In this document: positions 8,317 through 16,867 of the stretch, in pieces | How the letters are laid out: each line of letters starts with the position of its first letter | Position numbering within the stretch: the first letter of the stretch is position 1 | NCBI GenBank assembly: GCA_043777315.1 | Contig: JAYVPW010000160.1 | Coordinates: 1-47,516, forward strand | DNA from: CAIURC01 sp043777315 | GTDB lineage: Bacteria > Verrucomicrobiota > Verrucomicrobiia > Chthoniobacterales > Chthoniobacteraceae | Reading direction: 5' to 3' | Length of the DNA: 47,516 bases | Program-made: the position numbers and the translations under genes | Notes under the pieces: model-generated | Databases searched by the model: none | Told to the model about the DNA's origin: nothing | Seen by the model: only the letters and a program-made list of their open reading frames with translations

Positions 8317-10265
8317 TGTGCGGATTCATCGCTTATTTTTCGCCCTGCGGAACCGCGCTCGAGCCGGATCATCTCGGCCGGTTGGATGCGGCGCTCGAGC
8401 TGATCGCCCATCGCGGGCCGGACGATTCCTCGACCGCGTCGGGGCCGGGTTGGTGGATCGGTTTTCGGCGGCTCTCGATTCTCGATTTGAGCGAGTGTGC
8501 GCGGCAGCCGATGCCGTTGCCGCGGGATCGCTGGCTCGCTTTCAACGGCGAAATTTACAATTTCCGCGAGCTGCGGACGCAGTTCGCGCCGCACGAGTTG
8601 CGCTCGACCGGCGACACCGAAGTGCTCGGAAATCTGCTCGACCATTTCGGCGTGGAAGTGGCGCTGCGACAGCTTCGCGGGATGTTCGCGTTTGGCTGGT
8701 GGGATGCGGAAAAGCGCGAGCTGATTTTCGCGCGCGATCCGTTTGGAATTAAGCCGCTTTACTGGACGCAGACGGCCGATGGCGGCGTGTGCATTTCCTC
8801 CGAAATGGCTCCGCTGCAAAAACTCGGGCTGGCGGGCGGGGTCTCGCCGGAGGGCGTCGCGAGCTATTTTCGGTGGGGCGGAGTGGAGGCGCCGGAGACG
8901 GTTTTCTCGGGCGTGCGTTTGCTGCCGCCGGGCCATTTCGCGCGATGGAAGGAAGGCGGTGCGGTCACGATCGAGCGCTACTTTCAGCCGCAATGGCTGG
9001 GACGCCCGGCGTGGATTCGCGATCGGAAATCGCTGCTCGTCGAGGCGCGGAATCGCGTGATCGAAAGCGTGGAGGCGCACCTCGAGAGCGATGTGCCGGT
9101 GGGCGTCTTTCTCAGTGCTGGCCTTGATTCGAACATCATTTGCGCGGCGCTGCGCGAGTTGGGACGCGGGCGATTTCAGGCGTTCAGCGTTGGCTACGAC
9201 GGGCAGGAGGGGATTGAGGACGAGAGTGCGGTGGCGCGGCGGAGCGCGGAATTTTTCGGTGCGGAATTTTCGGTGGAGCGGGTGTCGGCGGGCTCGTTGC
9301 TGGAGACGTTCGATCACTTCATCGCGCATCTCGACAGTCCGTCGGGCGATGCGCTGAATACGTATCTGGTGAGCCGGGCGGCGAGCCGGCATGTGAAGGT
9401 GGCGCTCAGCGGATTGGGCGCGGACGAGTGGTTCGGCGGCTACAATTACGCGCGGCTCGCGAAGCTCGCGCAGCTTCTCCCGATGTGGCGGCTGACGGGT
9501 GCAGCGGGGCTCGCAGATGCTGTGCGGGCGGCCTTCGCCGGGCTGCCGACGGCTTTGCGGACGAAGCGGCTGGCGAAGCTCGCGGCCCTGATCGGCGGTG
9601 CGATGGGGACGACGATGCCGGCGTGGTATCGCGCATTTTATGCGGTGCTGCCGGAGCGGGAATTGAAGGCGCTGCTGACGCCGGAGCTGCGGACCGTGGC
9701 GTTGAAGTCGCCGACAGAAACGTCGGGTTTACATTCTTCCGAAACCGATCTCGCGAGCCGGGCGCCGGACTCGTGGCTGGATGAATTGTGCCTCCTCGAG
9801 ACGGAGCATCATTTGCCGAATGTGCTGCTGCGCGATTGCGACGCGATGAGCATGGCGCACTCGCTGGAGCTGCGGGTGCCGCTGGTCGATCGCGAGATTT
9901 TCCACCTCGCCGGGCAGGTGCCGCCGGAGTGGAAACTTGGCTGGCGCGCGAACAAGCGCGTGCTGCGCGAGGCGTTCCGTCCGCTCCTGCCGGCGTGGAT
10001 CAATGAGGACCGGAAAAAGAAGACGTTCACGCTCCCGCTGATGACCTGGCTGCGCGAGCCGCAGTGGCGCGAGCGCGTGACCGCGACGCTGCTCTCGGAG
10101 CGTGCGAAAGCCCGCGGGTGGCTGGTTCCCGAGCGGGTGCGGGCGCACGTGGAGGAGTTTTATCGGAGCCGCGAAGTGGGGCGGCGGGGGTTCGCGTTGT
10201 CGCAGCGGGTGTGGCTGATGTTCGTGCTGGAATCATGGGCGCAGGCGCATCTCGATCGCGCATGA
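8316..10265 (+). CDS. asnB: Asparagine synthase (glutamine-hydrolysing) family protein
   Basis: A 649-residue protein. After Met removal the N-terminal Cys of MCGFIAYF is the Ntn glutaminase nucleophile, and AHRGPDDSS (about 32-40) and NGEIYNFRELR mark the glutaminase domain. The synthetase domain has the PP-loop-like VFLSAGLDSNIICAAL (about 265-280) and ALSGLGADEWFGGY. Such enzymes make asparagine, but paralogues inside polysaccharide loci are thought to amidate sugar carboxylates or aminate precursors. The locus position makes that role plausible here but unproven. It overlaps the upstream GT9 gene by 1 base (TGATG) and the downstream GT4 gene by 4 (ATGA), which implies translational coupling of the three. 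Confidence 0.9.
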   Translation: MCGFIAYFSPCGTALEPDHLGRLDAALELIAHRGPDDSSTASGPGWWIGFRRLSILDLSECARQPMPLPRDRWLAFNGEIYNFRELRTQFAPHELRSTGDTEVLGNLLDHFGVEVALRQLRGMFAFGWWDAEKRELIFARDPFGIKPLYWTQTADGGVCISSEMAPLQKLGLAGGVSPEGVASYFRWGGVEAPETVFSGVRLLPPGHFARWKEGGAVTIERYFQPQWLGRPAWIRDRKSLLVEARNRVIESVEAHLESDVPVGVFLSAGLDSNIICAALRELGRGRFQAFSVGYDGQEGIEDESAVARRSAEFFGAEFSVERVSAGSLLETFDHFIAHLDSPSGDALNTYLVSRAASRHVKVALSGLGADEWFGGYNYARLAKLAQLLPMWRLTGAAGLADAVRAAFAGLPTALRTKRLAKLAALIGGAMGTTMPAWYRAFYAVLPERELKALLTPELRTVALKSPTETSGLHSSETDLASRAPDSWLDELCLLETEHHLPNVLLRDCDAMSMAHSLELRVPLVDREIFHLAGQVPPEWKLGWRANKRVLREAFRPLLPAWINEDRKKKTFTLPLMTWLREPQWRERVTATLLSERAKARGWLVPERVRAHVEEFYRSREVGRRGFALSQRVWLMFVLESWAQAHLDRA

Positions 10266-11458
10266 ACACGCCGCCGCGGCTGCTCCAGATTTTCAACGAG
10301 TATCTCGAAAAGGGCGGCGAGGAGTCGTCGGTGAATCGCATTTTCGAAATGCTCGGCGGCATTTATCCGACCGAGCGCTGCACGTTTTCGAGCCGCGACT
10401 GGATGGGTGCAGACGCGCCGGCCGTTTGGAAACAGGCGGCGTGGATGTTTTATAATCCGCGCGCGATTCGGCAGTTGCGCGCGGTGCAGGAGCGACATCA
10501 CGCCGATCTTTGGCTGGTGCATAATGTTTTCCCGGTGGGCTCGGCGGCGGTTTATCGCGAGGCGAAACGGCTGCGGGTGCCGATCCTTTATTACGTCCAC
10601 AATTTCCGGCCGTTCTCGGTGAACGGCTATCTTTGGGCGGGCGATTCGCTCGCACCGGGCGGGCTGCGAAGGCGCTTCGGCAAAGAGATTGCGGCCGGTG
10701 CGTGGCAGAATTCGCGAATCAAAACGGCGTGGTTTGCGTTCGTCCTGCACGCGATGCATCGGCTCGGGTGGTTCGAGGCGGTGACGGCGTGGGTGGCGAT
10801 TTCCGAGTTCATGCGGCAGCGCTTCATCGAGGCCGGGGTGCCCGCGGAACGCATCTTCACGGTGCCGCATTTCTGGTGCGCGATGGAAAGCCCGCCGCCG
10901 CCGCGCGACGATGGCTACTTTCTTTTTCTCGGTCGCCTGATCACGGCGAAAGGAATCCGCGTTTTGTTCGACGCGTGGACGCTCGTCGAGCAGGCGCTCG
11001 GGGATCGCGCGCCGCGGCTGATCATCGGCGGGGCGGGGCCGATGGAGGCGGAAGTGCGGCAGCGGTGCGCGAGTCAGCCGCTCGTGAAATTCGCCGGGCA
11101 CATCGGCGGGCGCGCGAAAGCGGAATTGATCGCCGGCTGCTCGGCGATGGTCGCGCCGTCGCTGTGGTGGGAGCCGCTCGGGCTCGTGACTTACGAGGCC
11201 TACGATTTTGGAAAACCGATGCTCGCCGCGGCGTCCGGCGGGCTCACGGAAACGGTGATCGACGGCGAGACCGGGCTCTTGCACCAACCGGGCTCGGCGA
11301 GCGAACTCGCCGCGCAGGTGATCGAGCTTCATCGCGATCCCGCCCGCCGCGCGGCGATGGGTGCGCGGGGCCGCGAGTGGCTGCTCGCGAATGCCAACGA
11401 AGAGCTCTGGCTCAGCCGCTTCAGCACAGCCGTCGCGTACGCGCTGGATGTGAAATGA
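10262..11458 (+). CDS. GT4 family glycosyltransferase
   Basis: A 398-residue GT-B enzyme. The N-terminal half opens with LLQIFNEYLEKGGEESSVNR, matching the acceptor-domain glycine loop of GT4 proteins. VAISEFMRQRFIEAGVPAER marks the linker. The C-terminal half has FLGRLITAKGIRVLFDAW, LIIGGAGPMEAEVRQRC, and the nucleotide-sugar E-x7-E region SLWWEPLGLVTYEAYDFGKP with GGLTETVIDGETGLL. The start codon sits inside the stop region of asnB (ATGA). A longer in-frame extension overlaps asnB and is discarded. A clean 58-base gap follows, so the tightly coupled block probably ends here. The sugar specificity is unknown. Confidence 0.92.
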   Translation: MNTPPRLLQIFNEYLEKGGEESSVNRIFEMLGGIYPTERCTFSSRDWMGADAPAVWKQAAWMFYNPRAIRQLRAVQERHHADLWLVHNVFPVGSAAVYREAKRLRVPILYYVHNFRPFSVNGYLWAGDSLAPGGLRRRFGKEIAAGAWQNSRIKTAWFAFVLHAMHRLGWFEAVTAWVAISEFMRQRFIEAGVPAERIFTVPHFWCAMESPPPPRDDGYFLFLGRLITAKGIRVLFDAWTLVEQALGDRAPRLIIGGAGPMEAEVRQRCASQPLVKFAGHIGGRAKAELIAGCSAMVAPSLWWEPLGLVTYEAYDFGKPMLAAASGGLTETVIDGETGLLHQPGSASELAAQVIELHRDPARRAAMGARGREWLLANANEELWLSRFSTAVAYALDVK

Positions 11459-11516
11459 CCTCACCAACCCGTCCGGGCTCGCGGTCGCGAAGGCGTTCTC
11501 GATACGCTGTTTTCCC

Positions 11517-11822
11517 ATGAGTTCGAAACTGCGGCAACTGGTCCGAAACTGCGCGCTGGCGATCATCCGCCGGTGCGGGACGACGGTCGTCGATCAGCGG
11601 ACGGGGGAGCGGCTGGGACGGGCGTTTTTCATCGGGTGGCGGGGACGCGTGATCGCGATTGGGTTGGAGAACGAGCCGCCGTTGCAGGTCACTTTTTTGC
11701 CGCAGGAACGGCTCACTTTTTGGAAACAGGAGATCGGGTTCGCGAGCCATCCGCATCCCGATTTTCCGCAGGTCGAAACGCATGACGCTCAACGTCCTCC
11801 TGACGCATCAACCGGCGGCTGA
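11517..11822 (+). CDS. Small hypothetical protein overlapping the next gene
   Basis: A 101-residue basic protein (MSSKLRQLVRNCALAIIRRC start) with a predicted beta-rich middle: TTVVDQRTGERLGRAFFIGW, RGRVIAIGLENEPPLQVTFL and LTFWKQEIGFASH. The last 13 or so residues, inside the 41-base overlap with the next gene, look like low-complexity read-through. I do not recognise a family. Its position between two glycan genes, its codon use and the predicted strand pattern favour a real gene. A 41-base overlap is long for this compact locus and may mean that the true protein function ends earlier. It may be a small cytoplasmic accessory of the downstream GT-A-like protein. Confidence 0.55.
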   Translation: MSSKLRQLVRNCALAIIRRCGTTVVDQRTGERLGRAFFIGWRGRVIAIGLENEPPLQVTFLPQERLTFWKQEIGFASHPHPDFPQVETHDAQRPPDASTGG

Positions 11823-12522
11823 GGTCGCGGCAATGGTCGCGGCGTGGAGGGAGTGCGCGCCGGCGGAGGCGCTGTTCGTGGCGTATGGCGGGCCGGCGGA
11901 ATTGTTCGCGGCCATCGCGCATCCGCACAAGGCGCTGATCGATTCGCCGCGACTGAAGACGCGCGATCATCAGCGCGAGAAGCAGAGCTACGCGGAGGTG
12001 CTGAACGCCGCGGCGGCGTGGATGCGCGGGCGCGAATTCACCCACGTCCATTTTGCGGAATACGATCAGGTGCCGCTGGTGGCGGACGTGAATGCGCGGC
12101 AGGTCGATTTTCTCGAAAAGGAGCGCGCGGACGTGCTCGGTTTTCGGCTGCGCAGAGTCGATGGGACGAACTACCCGAACTACCTCTTCCACGCTGCGGA
12201 CCCCAGGTTTCATCGGCATTGGGAGGCGATGAGCTGCCGCGCGGATCGCCGCGTGGTGCTGCGTTTCACGGGCACGGGATCTTTCTGGACGCGCGTGGCG
12301 TTCGAGGCGGTGGCGGCGCGACCGGAGCCGTTTCCGATCTACATGGAAATCCAGCAGCCGACGCTCGCGCACCATCTCGGATTCCGCGTGCGGGACTGGG
12401 GCGCGCAGAACCGCTTCGTGCATCACCTCGGCGATTTCACGGAGCAAATCGACGCCGCCCGGCGCGATGGCGCGTGGACTTTGCATCCCGTCAAACGGCT
12501 CTGGAGCAAGCCCCAACCTTGA
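11782..12522 (+). CDS. Putative GT-A-fold glycosyltransferase-like protein
   Basis: A 246-residue protein beginning MTLNVLLTHQPAAEVAAMVA. The layout is that of a small GT-A enzyme: an N-terminal strand followed by LFVAYGGPAELFAAI, a conserved KTRDHQREKQSYAEVLNAAA segment, and THVHFAEYDQVPLVADV, where GT-A enzymes place the metal-binding DxD (here E-Y-D). Later come RFTGTGSFWTRVAFEAV and the acidic YMEIQQPTLAHHLGFRV. No signal peptide is seen. The fold call is inference from pattern, not a recognised family name. The start overlaps the preceding small gene by 41 bases; the in-frame upstream extension falls over that gene and is rejected. It is the last polysaccharide gene of the run. Confidence 0.6.
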   Translation: MTLNVLLTHQPAAEVAAMVAAWRECAPAEALFVAYGGPAELFAAIAHPHKALIDSPRLKTRDHQREKQSYAEVLNAAAAWMRGREFTHVHFAEYDQVPLVADVNARQVDFLEKERADVLGFRLRRVDGTNYPNYLFHAADPRFHRHWEAMSCRADRRVVLRFTGTGSFWTRVAFEAVAARPEPFPIYMEIQQPTLAHHLGFRVRDWGAQNRFVHHLGDFTEQIDAARRDGAWTLHPVKRLWSKPQP

Positions 12523-12575
12523 CGCTCCGGGCGGCGCGCACTTTATTCCGCGCCTTCGTTCGCCTGACTCCGCTC

Positions 12576-13178
12576 ATGTTCAAACTTGCACCTCTCCTCA
12601 TTTTGCTGCTCGCGCTCCTCGGTGCCGGATGCGTCTCGCGCGATCCGCGCTTCAGCGAGGACACGGTTTATCTCGGCGGTTTCAAGGGCAAGGCACCCGC
12701 GCCGAAGCGCGCGAATTACGACGATGTTTCCTTCTGGGATGGCGACCACGCGAACGGCTCGCCGACGATTCGCATCAGCATCGGCGAGCAGCGCGCGTAT
12801 TTTTACAAAGGCGGCGAGCTGGTCGGCATCTCGATTCTCTCGACCGGGCGCGAGGGGCACGGCACGCCGGTGGGGAATTACAAGCTCCAGCAAAAAGACA
12901 TCGACCACGTCTCTTCGCTCTACGGCGATTGGGTCGATCGGAGCGGCGGCATCATCAAAAAGGAGATCGACACGAGCAAAGATCCGAAGCCGCCCGGCGC
13001 GATTTTTGACGGCGCGCGGATGCCGTTTTTCATGCGCATCACCGGCGGCGTCGGGATGCACGAGGGCTTCCTGCCCGGCTACCCCGCGTCGCACGGCTGC
13101 ATCCGGATGCCGGGCTTCATGGCGCAGAAGTTTTTCGAGAACGTGAGCGTCGGCACGCCCGTCGCGATCGTCCCGTAA
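12576..13178 (+). CDS. L,D-transpeptidase (YkuD) lipoprotein
   Basis: A 200-residue protein. MFKLAPLLILLLALLGAGC is a short lipoprotein signal with Cys19 as the lipidated residue. The YkuD domain covers about residues 64-200: IRISIGEQRAYFYKGGELVG is the opening hairpin, STGREGHGTPVGNYKL is the typical T-P-x-G substrate loop, and MHEGFLPGYPASHGCIRMP carries the catalytic His and Cys (HGCIRM). L,D-transpeptidases cross-link peptidoglycan through meso-DAP or attach proteins to it; with a lipid anchor it would work in the periplasm. It is a small member of the family, with no LysM or peptidoglycan-binding domain. It starts 53 bases after the glycan genes and is 5 bases from the rhodanese gene. 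Confidence 0.9.
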   Translation: MFKLAPLLILLLALLGAGCVSRDPRFSEDTVYLGGFKGKAPAPKRANYDDVSFWDGDHANGSPTIRISIGEQRAYFYKGGELVGISILSTGREGHGTPVGNYKLQQKDIDHVSSLYGDWVDRSGGIIKKEIDTSKDPKPPGAIFDGARMPFFMRITGGVGMHEGFLPGYPASHGCIRMPGFMAQKFFENVSVGTPVAIVP

Positions 13179-13183
13179 ACCGC

Positions 13184-13513
13184 GTGGCCGTCCCGGATAT
13201 CTCGGTGCGCGAGGCGCAGCCGCTTTTGGAAAGTGACGCGCCGCCGCGGCTGATCGATGTGCGCGAACTGGACGAGTGGGAGCTCTGCCGCATCCCCGGC
13301 GCGGAGCTGCTGCCGCTCTCGCAATGGCCCGGCATCGTCGGCGAAAAGCTGACCGATCCCGCGCAGGCGCTGATCATTCATTGCCATCACGGCGGACGCT
13401 CGGAGCGGGCCGCGGATTTCCTGCTGCGCCACGGATTCACAGACGTGAAAAATCTCGCCGGCGGGATCGACGCGTGGTCGGTGGAGATCGATCCGGCGGT
13501 GCCGCGCTACTGA
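13184..13513 (+). CDS. Rhodanese-like domain protein
   Basis: A 109-residue single-domain rhodanese. RLIDVRELDEWELCRIPGAE is the N-terminal CH2A-like element, and the active loop is IIHCHHGGRSERAADFLL with the catalytic Cys at about residue 66. NLAGGIDAWSVEIDPAVPRY is the usual C-terminal end. Such small proteins carry persulfide sulfur for thiosulfate:cyanide transfer or sulfur trafficking. The chosen start is a GTG only 5 bases after the transpeptidase stop, so the two are probably co-transcribed. The partner in sulfur chemistry is not visible. No signal peptide is present, so it acts in the cytoplasm. Confidence 0.9.
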   Translation: MAVPDISVREAQPLLESDAPPRLIDVRELDEWELCRIPGAELLPLSQWPGIVGEKLTDPAQALIIHCHHGGRSERAADFLLRHGFTDVKNLAGGIDAWSVEIDPAVPRY

Positions 13514-13564
13514 GCACCGCGCAGCCTTGAACTGCGCATCGAACCGGCTACAGGCAGCGGTGAA

Positions 13565-15181
13565 ATGAGCTGCCGCCCGCAACCACGCCGCTGTGCCGCG
13601 AACGTCTTCGCGTGGCTCGCGCTGGCACTTTTCGTCGGAGCCGTGCCCGCGCCCAAGCCGGTCGCCGACCCGGCGAAAGCGCAGAAGCAAAAGGCCGCGA
13701 TCGACGCGTTTTTCAAAGGCCCGATCCTCACGATCGCGATCGAGATGACGCCGGAAGAAATGGCGCGGCTGAAAGGCGACGAGCGGCATTACGCGGAGGC
13801 GACGGTGACGGAAGGCGGCAAGGTGCAGAAGAGCGTCGCGATCAAACTCAAAGGCTCGGCGGGGAGCTTTCAGGGCGTCGATCAGAAGCCCGGGATCACG
13901 CTGAATTTCGAGAAGATCAAGGGGGGCGAGCGCTGGCATGGCGTGAAGAAACTGCACCTCAACAACTGCGCCCAGGACGGGAGCTATCTCAACGAGCTCA
14001 TCGCCGGCGAGATCGCGCGCCGAGCCGGCGTCCCCGCCTCGCGCTGCAACCACGCCTTCGTCTCGCTGAATGGCCGCGACCTCGGCCTTTACGTGGTGAA
14101 GGAAGCCTTCACGCGCGACTTCCTCGCCCCTTTTTACCCCAGTACCAAAGGCGACCTCTACGACGGCGGATTCTGCCGCGAGATCGACGAGAAAATGGAG
14201 AAAGACCTCGGCGACGAAGGCGACACGACCGGCCTGAAAGAGCTGATGACGGCCTGCGCCGAGCCCGACCCGATCGCGCGCTGGCAGCGTCTCGGCAAGG
14301 TGCTCGACCTCGACAAATTCCTCTCCTTCATGGCGCTCGAGGACCTCCTCTGCCACTGGGACGGCTACAACTTCAACCGCAACAACTACCGTCTCTACCG
14401 CGACCCCGCGACCGGCCGCTTCTCCTTTTTCCTGCACGGCATGGACCAGATGTTCGGCGACGCGAACTTCCCGCTCATCCGCGATTTCGGCTCCATGGTC
14501 GGCGGCGCGGTCATGCGCACGCCCGGCGTCCGCAAGCTTTACGTCGCGCGCCTGGAGAAGATCTACACCACCGTGCTAAAGCCGATCGACTGGCCGGCGC
14601 GCGCGGTCGCCGAGGGGAAGAAACTCACCGCCGCCATCGCGGAAAAGAACCCGCAGTGGGCCAAGGATTTCCAGGGCCAAATCGACGGCGAACGGGACCG
14701 GATCACCGCCCGCATCGCCGCGGTCGGCAAGCAACTCGCTGCCATCCCGCCGCCCGTGGTCTTCGACAAAAACGGCGAACTCGCGCTGCTGAAAGGCTGG
14801 CGCAGCGAGGGCCCCGGCGCGGTCATCGACGAGGCGAATCTGCAAGGCACCACGGCCCTCCACATTCGCGCCACCGGCGAGACCACCGCCTCCATTCGCA
14901 AAAACCTCGAGCTCGAGCCCGGCCGCTACCGCTTCGAGGGAAACGTCCGCACCCTCGCCGTCGTGCCGACCCCGAGCGAGGCGGGCGAAGGCGCGGGCCT
15001 CCGCATTTCCGGCGCGAGTCGGGACAAGCTGAACTCCGCCGTCGGCGACACGCCGTGGCGAAAACTCAGCTACGATTTCGAGACCCCCGGCGGCGAAGTC
15101 ATCCTCATCGCCGAGCTCCGCGCCACCCGCGGCAACGCCTGGTTTCACACCCAATCGCTCAAGCTCGTCCGGGTGAAATAG
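13565..15181 (+). CDS. Secreted CotH-type kinase family protein
   Basis: A 538-residue protein with a signal peptide (RRCAANVFAWLALALFVGAVPAP). The CotH domain spans about 50-390: KLKGSAGSFQGVDQKPGITL, KLHLNNCAQDGSYLNELIAG, DLGLYVVKEAFTRDFL, and the catalytic-side HWDGYNFNRNNYRLYRD followed by FFLHGMDQMFGD. CotH proteins are atypical secreted kinases; bacterial members occur with spore coats and cellulosomes. The C-terminal ~140 residues (RFEGNVRTLAVVPTPSEAGE and WRKLSYDFETPGGEVILIAE) look like a beta-sandwich carbohydrate-binding module. Substrates here are unknown; the adjacent polysaccharide and wall genes suggest an envelope target. The gene stands 51 bases after the rhodanese. Confidence 0.85.
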   Translation: MSCRPQPRRCAANVFAWLALALFVGAVPAPKPVADPAKAQKQKAAIDAFFKGPILTIAIEMTPEEMARLKGDERHYAEATVTEGGKVQKSVAIKLKGSAGSFQGVDQKPGITLNFEKIKGGERWHGVKKLHLNNCAQDGSYLNELIAGEIARRAGVPASRCNHAFVSLNGRDLGLYVVKEAFTRDFLAPFYPSTKGDLYDGGFCREIDEKMEKDLGDEGDTTGLKELMTACAEPDPIARWQRLGKVLDLDKFLSFMALEDLLCHWDGYNFNRNNYRLYRDPATGRFSFFLHGMDQMFGDANFPLIRDFGSMVGGAVMRTPGVRKLYVARLEKIYTTVLKPIDWPARAVAEGKKLTAAIAEKNPQWAKDFQGQIDGERDRITARIAAVGKQLAAIPPPVVFDKNGELALLKGWRSEGPGAVIDEANLQGTTALHIRATGETTASIRKNLELEPGRYRFEGNVRTLAVVPTPSEAGEGAGLRISGASRDKLNSAVGDTPWRKLSYDFETPGGEVILIAELRATRGNAWFHTQSLKLVRVK

Positions 15182-15214
15182 CGCGCCCTCAGGAATGCCA
15201 GTTGGGCGACGAAA

Positions 15215-16867
15215 ATGGGAGCGGGCCGCGGAAGACGGGCGCGGGCGCGGGTTGCTTTCGGCGGGGGGATTGCGCGAGTCTGGCCGGGCGTGATCGCTTT
15301 GCTCCCTCGCTTTTCCTCGCGGTCGCGGGACCGGTGGGCGCTGTTGGTGACGGCGCTGGCGCCAGTGGTGCCGCAGCTTTTGGGGAGCGCATTCAATATC
15401 TGGTACAATGTCGCCGTGGTCGATCCGCTGCTCGCGGGCGCGGCGCTGAAGCGGCGCTTCATCGCGACGGTGATCATTTACAACTGCCTGGTCTATCCGC
15501 TGGGCATCGGGCTGTGGCTGCGGCTGGTCTATGCGCTGGGGCCCGCGGTGCGGCGGCTGCGGGCGGGGGAAGTGGTGGCGCCGGAGACGCTGGGGCGGCT
15601 GCGGCGGCGGGTGATCAATCTGCCGTGGTGGGGCGCGATGATCTCGGGCGCGGCGTGGCTTTTCTGCATCCCGGTCTTTCTGCTCTCGCTCGGGCAGGTC
15701 AATGCCAGCCTTGATCCGCGGCTGTTCTGGCATTTGCCGATCTCGTTCGGCGTCTCCGCGTTCATCTCGGTGACGCACAGCTTTTTCCTGATCGAACTGG
15801 CCAGCCAGTGGGGTCTTTTCCCCGTGCTTTTCCGCGACACGCGGGCGGACCTCACGCCAGGCGCGGTGGCGCTGTCGCTGCGCTGGCGCGGGGTGATGTG
15901 GGCGGTGTCAGCGGGGATTTGCCCGATCGGGTCGCTGCTGCTGCTGAGCTTTGCGCCGGCGGCGCCGGGGAGCGATTCGCAGTGGTTTGCGATGTTCGTC
16001 GGGAGTGTGGGGATCGCGTTTGGGCTCTGCACGGCGATGCTGATCGGCCGGCTGGTGGTGGAGCCGATCGATCATTTGCGGGCGGTGGCGCAGGCGGTCG
16101 GGCAGGGGAGATTCGACGTGTCGGTGCCGCTGGTGCGGGCGGATGAATTCGGGCTGCTGATCGGCGAGTTCAATCACATGGTCGTGGAGCTGCGCGAAAA
16201 GGAGCGGCTCCGGCAGACCTTCGGCTTGCATGTGGGGCGGCAGGCGGCGGAGCAGATTCTCGCGCGCGATCCGGGGCTCGGTGGGGTCGAGGAAATCATC
16301 ACCGTGATGTTCGTGGACATCCGCGCCTTCACCTCGCGGAACGCCGCGGAGTCGCCCGGAGAGACGGTGCGCGTGCTGAACGAATTCCTGCGCGTGATGG
16401 TGCAGGTCGTCGAGAATCAGCACGGCGGGATGATCAACAAATATCTCGGCGACGGGTTCATGGCACTCTTCGGAGTCGGCGGCGCGGAGCAGCACGCGGA
16501 CTGCGCGGTGGCGGCGGGGCGGGAGATGTTGCGCGCGCTGCCGGGGCTGAATCGCGAGCTCGGGCTCGAGGGGGGAAAGGCGCTGGCGATCGGGATCGGC
16601 ATCCACACGGGACCGGCGGTGATCGGGAGCATCGGGTCGCCACAGCGGCTGGAATTCACCGCGATCGGCGCGACGGTGAACACGGCTTCCCGGATCGAGG
16701 GGCTGACGAAGCAGCTCCGCGAGCCGCTGCTTTTCACCGCCGCCACGCGCGCGCATCTGCGCTCGGAGATGCCAGTCATCGCGCATCCGCCGCAGCCCGT
16801 GCGCGGGATGGAGGAAGCCGTGCAGGTGTTCTCGATTTCCGAGCCGCCGGCTGTTCAGATGGCCTGA
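15215..16867 (+). CDS. Membrane class III adenylate cyclase with HAMP domain
   Basis: A 550-residue protein with six hydrophobic segments (about 41-63, 82-106, 137-160, 170-195, 225-248, 258-280), a HAMP linker (about 281-335) and a class III cyclase domain (about 350-515). All expected catalytic residues are visible: metal Asp368 (FVDIRAFTS) and Asp413 (KYLGDGFMALFG), adenine-selecting Lys409 with Thr482, and Asn489/Arg493 (GATVNTASRIE). Thr in place of Asp at 482 is the class IIIb pattern; some IIIb enzymes respond to bicarbonate. The product should be cAMP. The N-terminal 30 residues are Arg/Gly-rich, so the true start may be a later codon. The stop abuts the chemoreceptor start with no gap. 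Confidence 0.9.
   Translation: MGAGRGRRARARVAFGGGIARVWPGVIALLPRFSSRSRDRWALLVTALAPVVPQLLGSAFNIWYNVAVVDPLLAGAALKRRFIATVIIYNCLVYPLGIGLWLRLVYALGPAVRRLRAGEVVAPETLGRLRRRVINLPWWGAMISGAAWLFCIPVFLLSLGQVNASLDPRLFWHLPISFGVSAFISVTHSFFLIELASQWGLFPVLFRDTRADLTPGAVALSLRWRGVMWAVSAGICPIGSLLLLSFAPAAPGSDSQWFAMFVGSVGIAFGLCTAMLIGRLVVEPIDHLRAVAQAVGQGRFDVSVPLVRADEFGLLIGEFNHMVVELREKERLRQTFGLHVGRQAAEQILARDPGLGGVEEIITVMFVDIRAFTSRNAAESPGETVRVLNEFLRVMVQVVENQHGGMINKYLGDGFMALFGVGGAEQHADCAVAAGREMLRALPGLNRELGLEGGKALAIGIGIHTGPAVIGSIGSPQRLEFTAIGATVNTASRIEGLTKQLREPLLFTAATRAHLRSEMPVIAHPPQPVRGMEEAVQVFSISEPPAVQMA

Noticed and set aside
10160..11566. 468-codon minus-strand frame across the GT4 gene
   Set aside because: No motif, Arg-rich; the + strand gene has all GT4 signatures.
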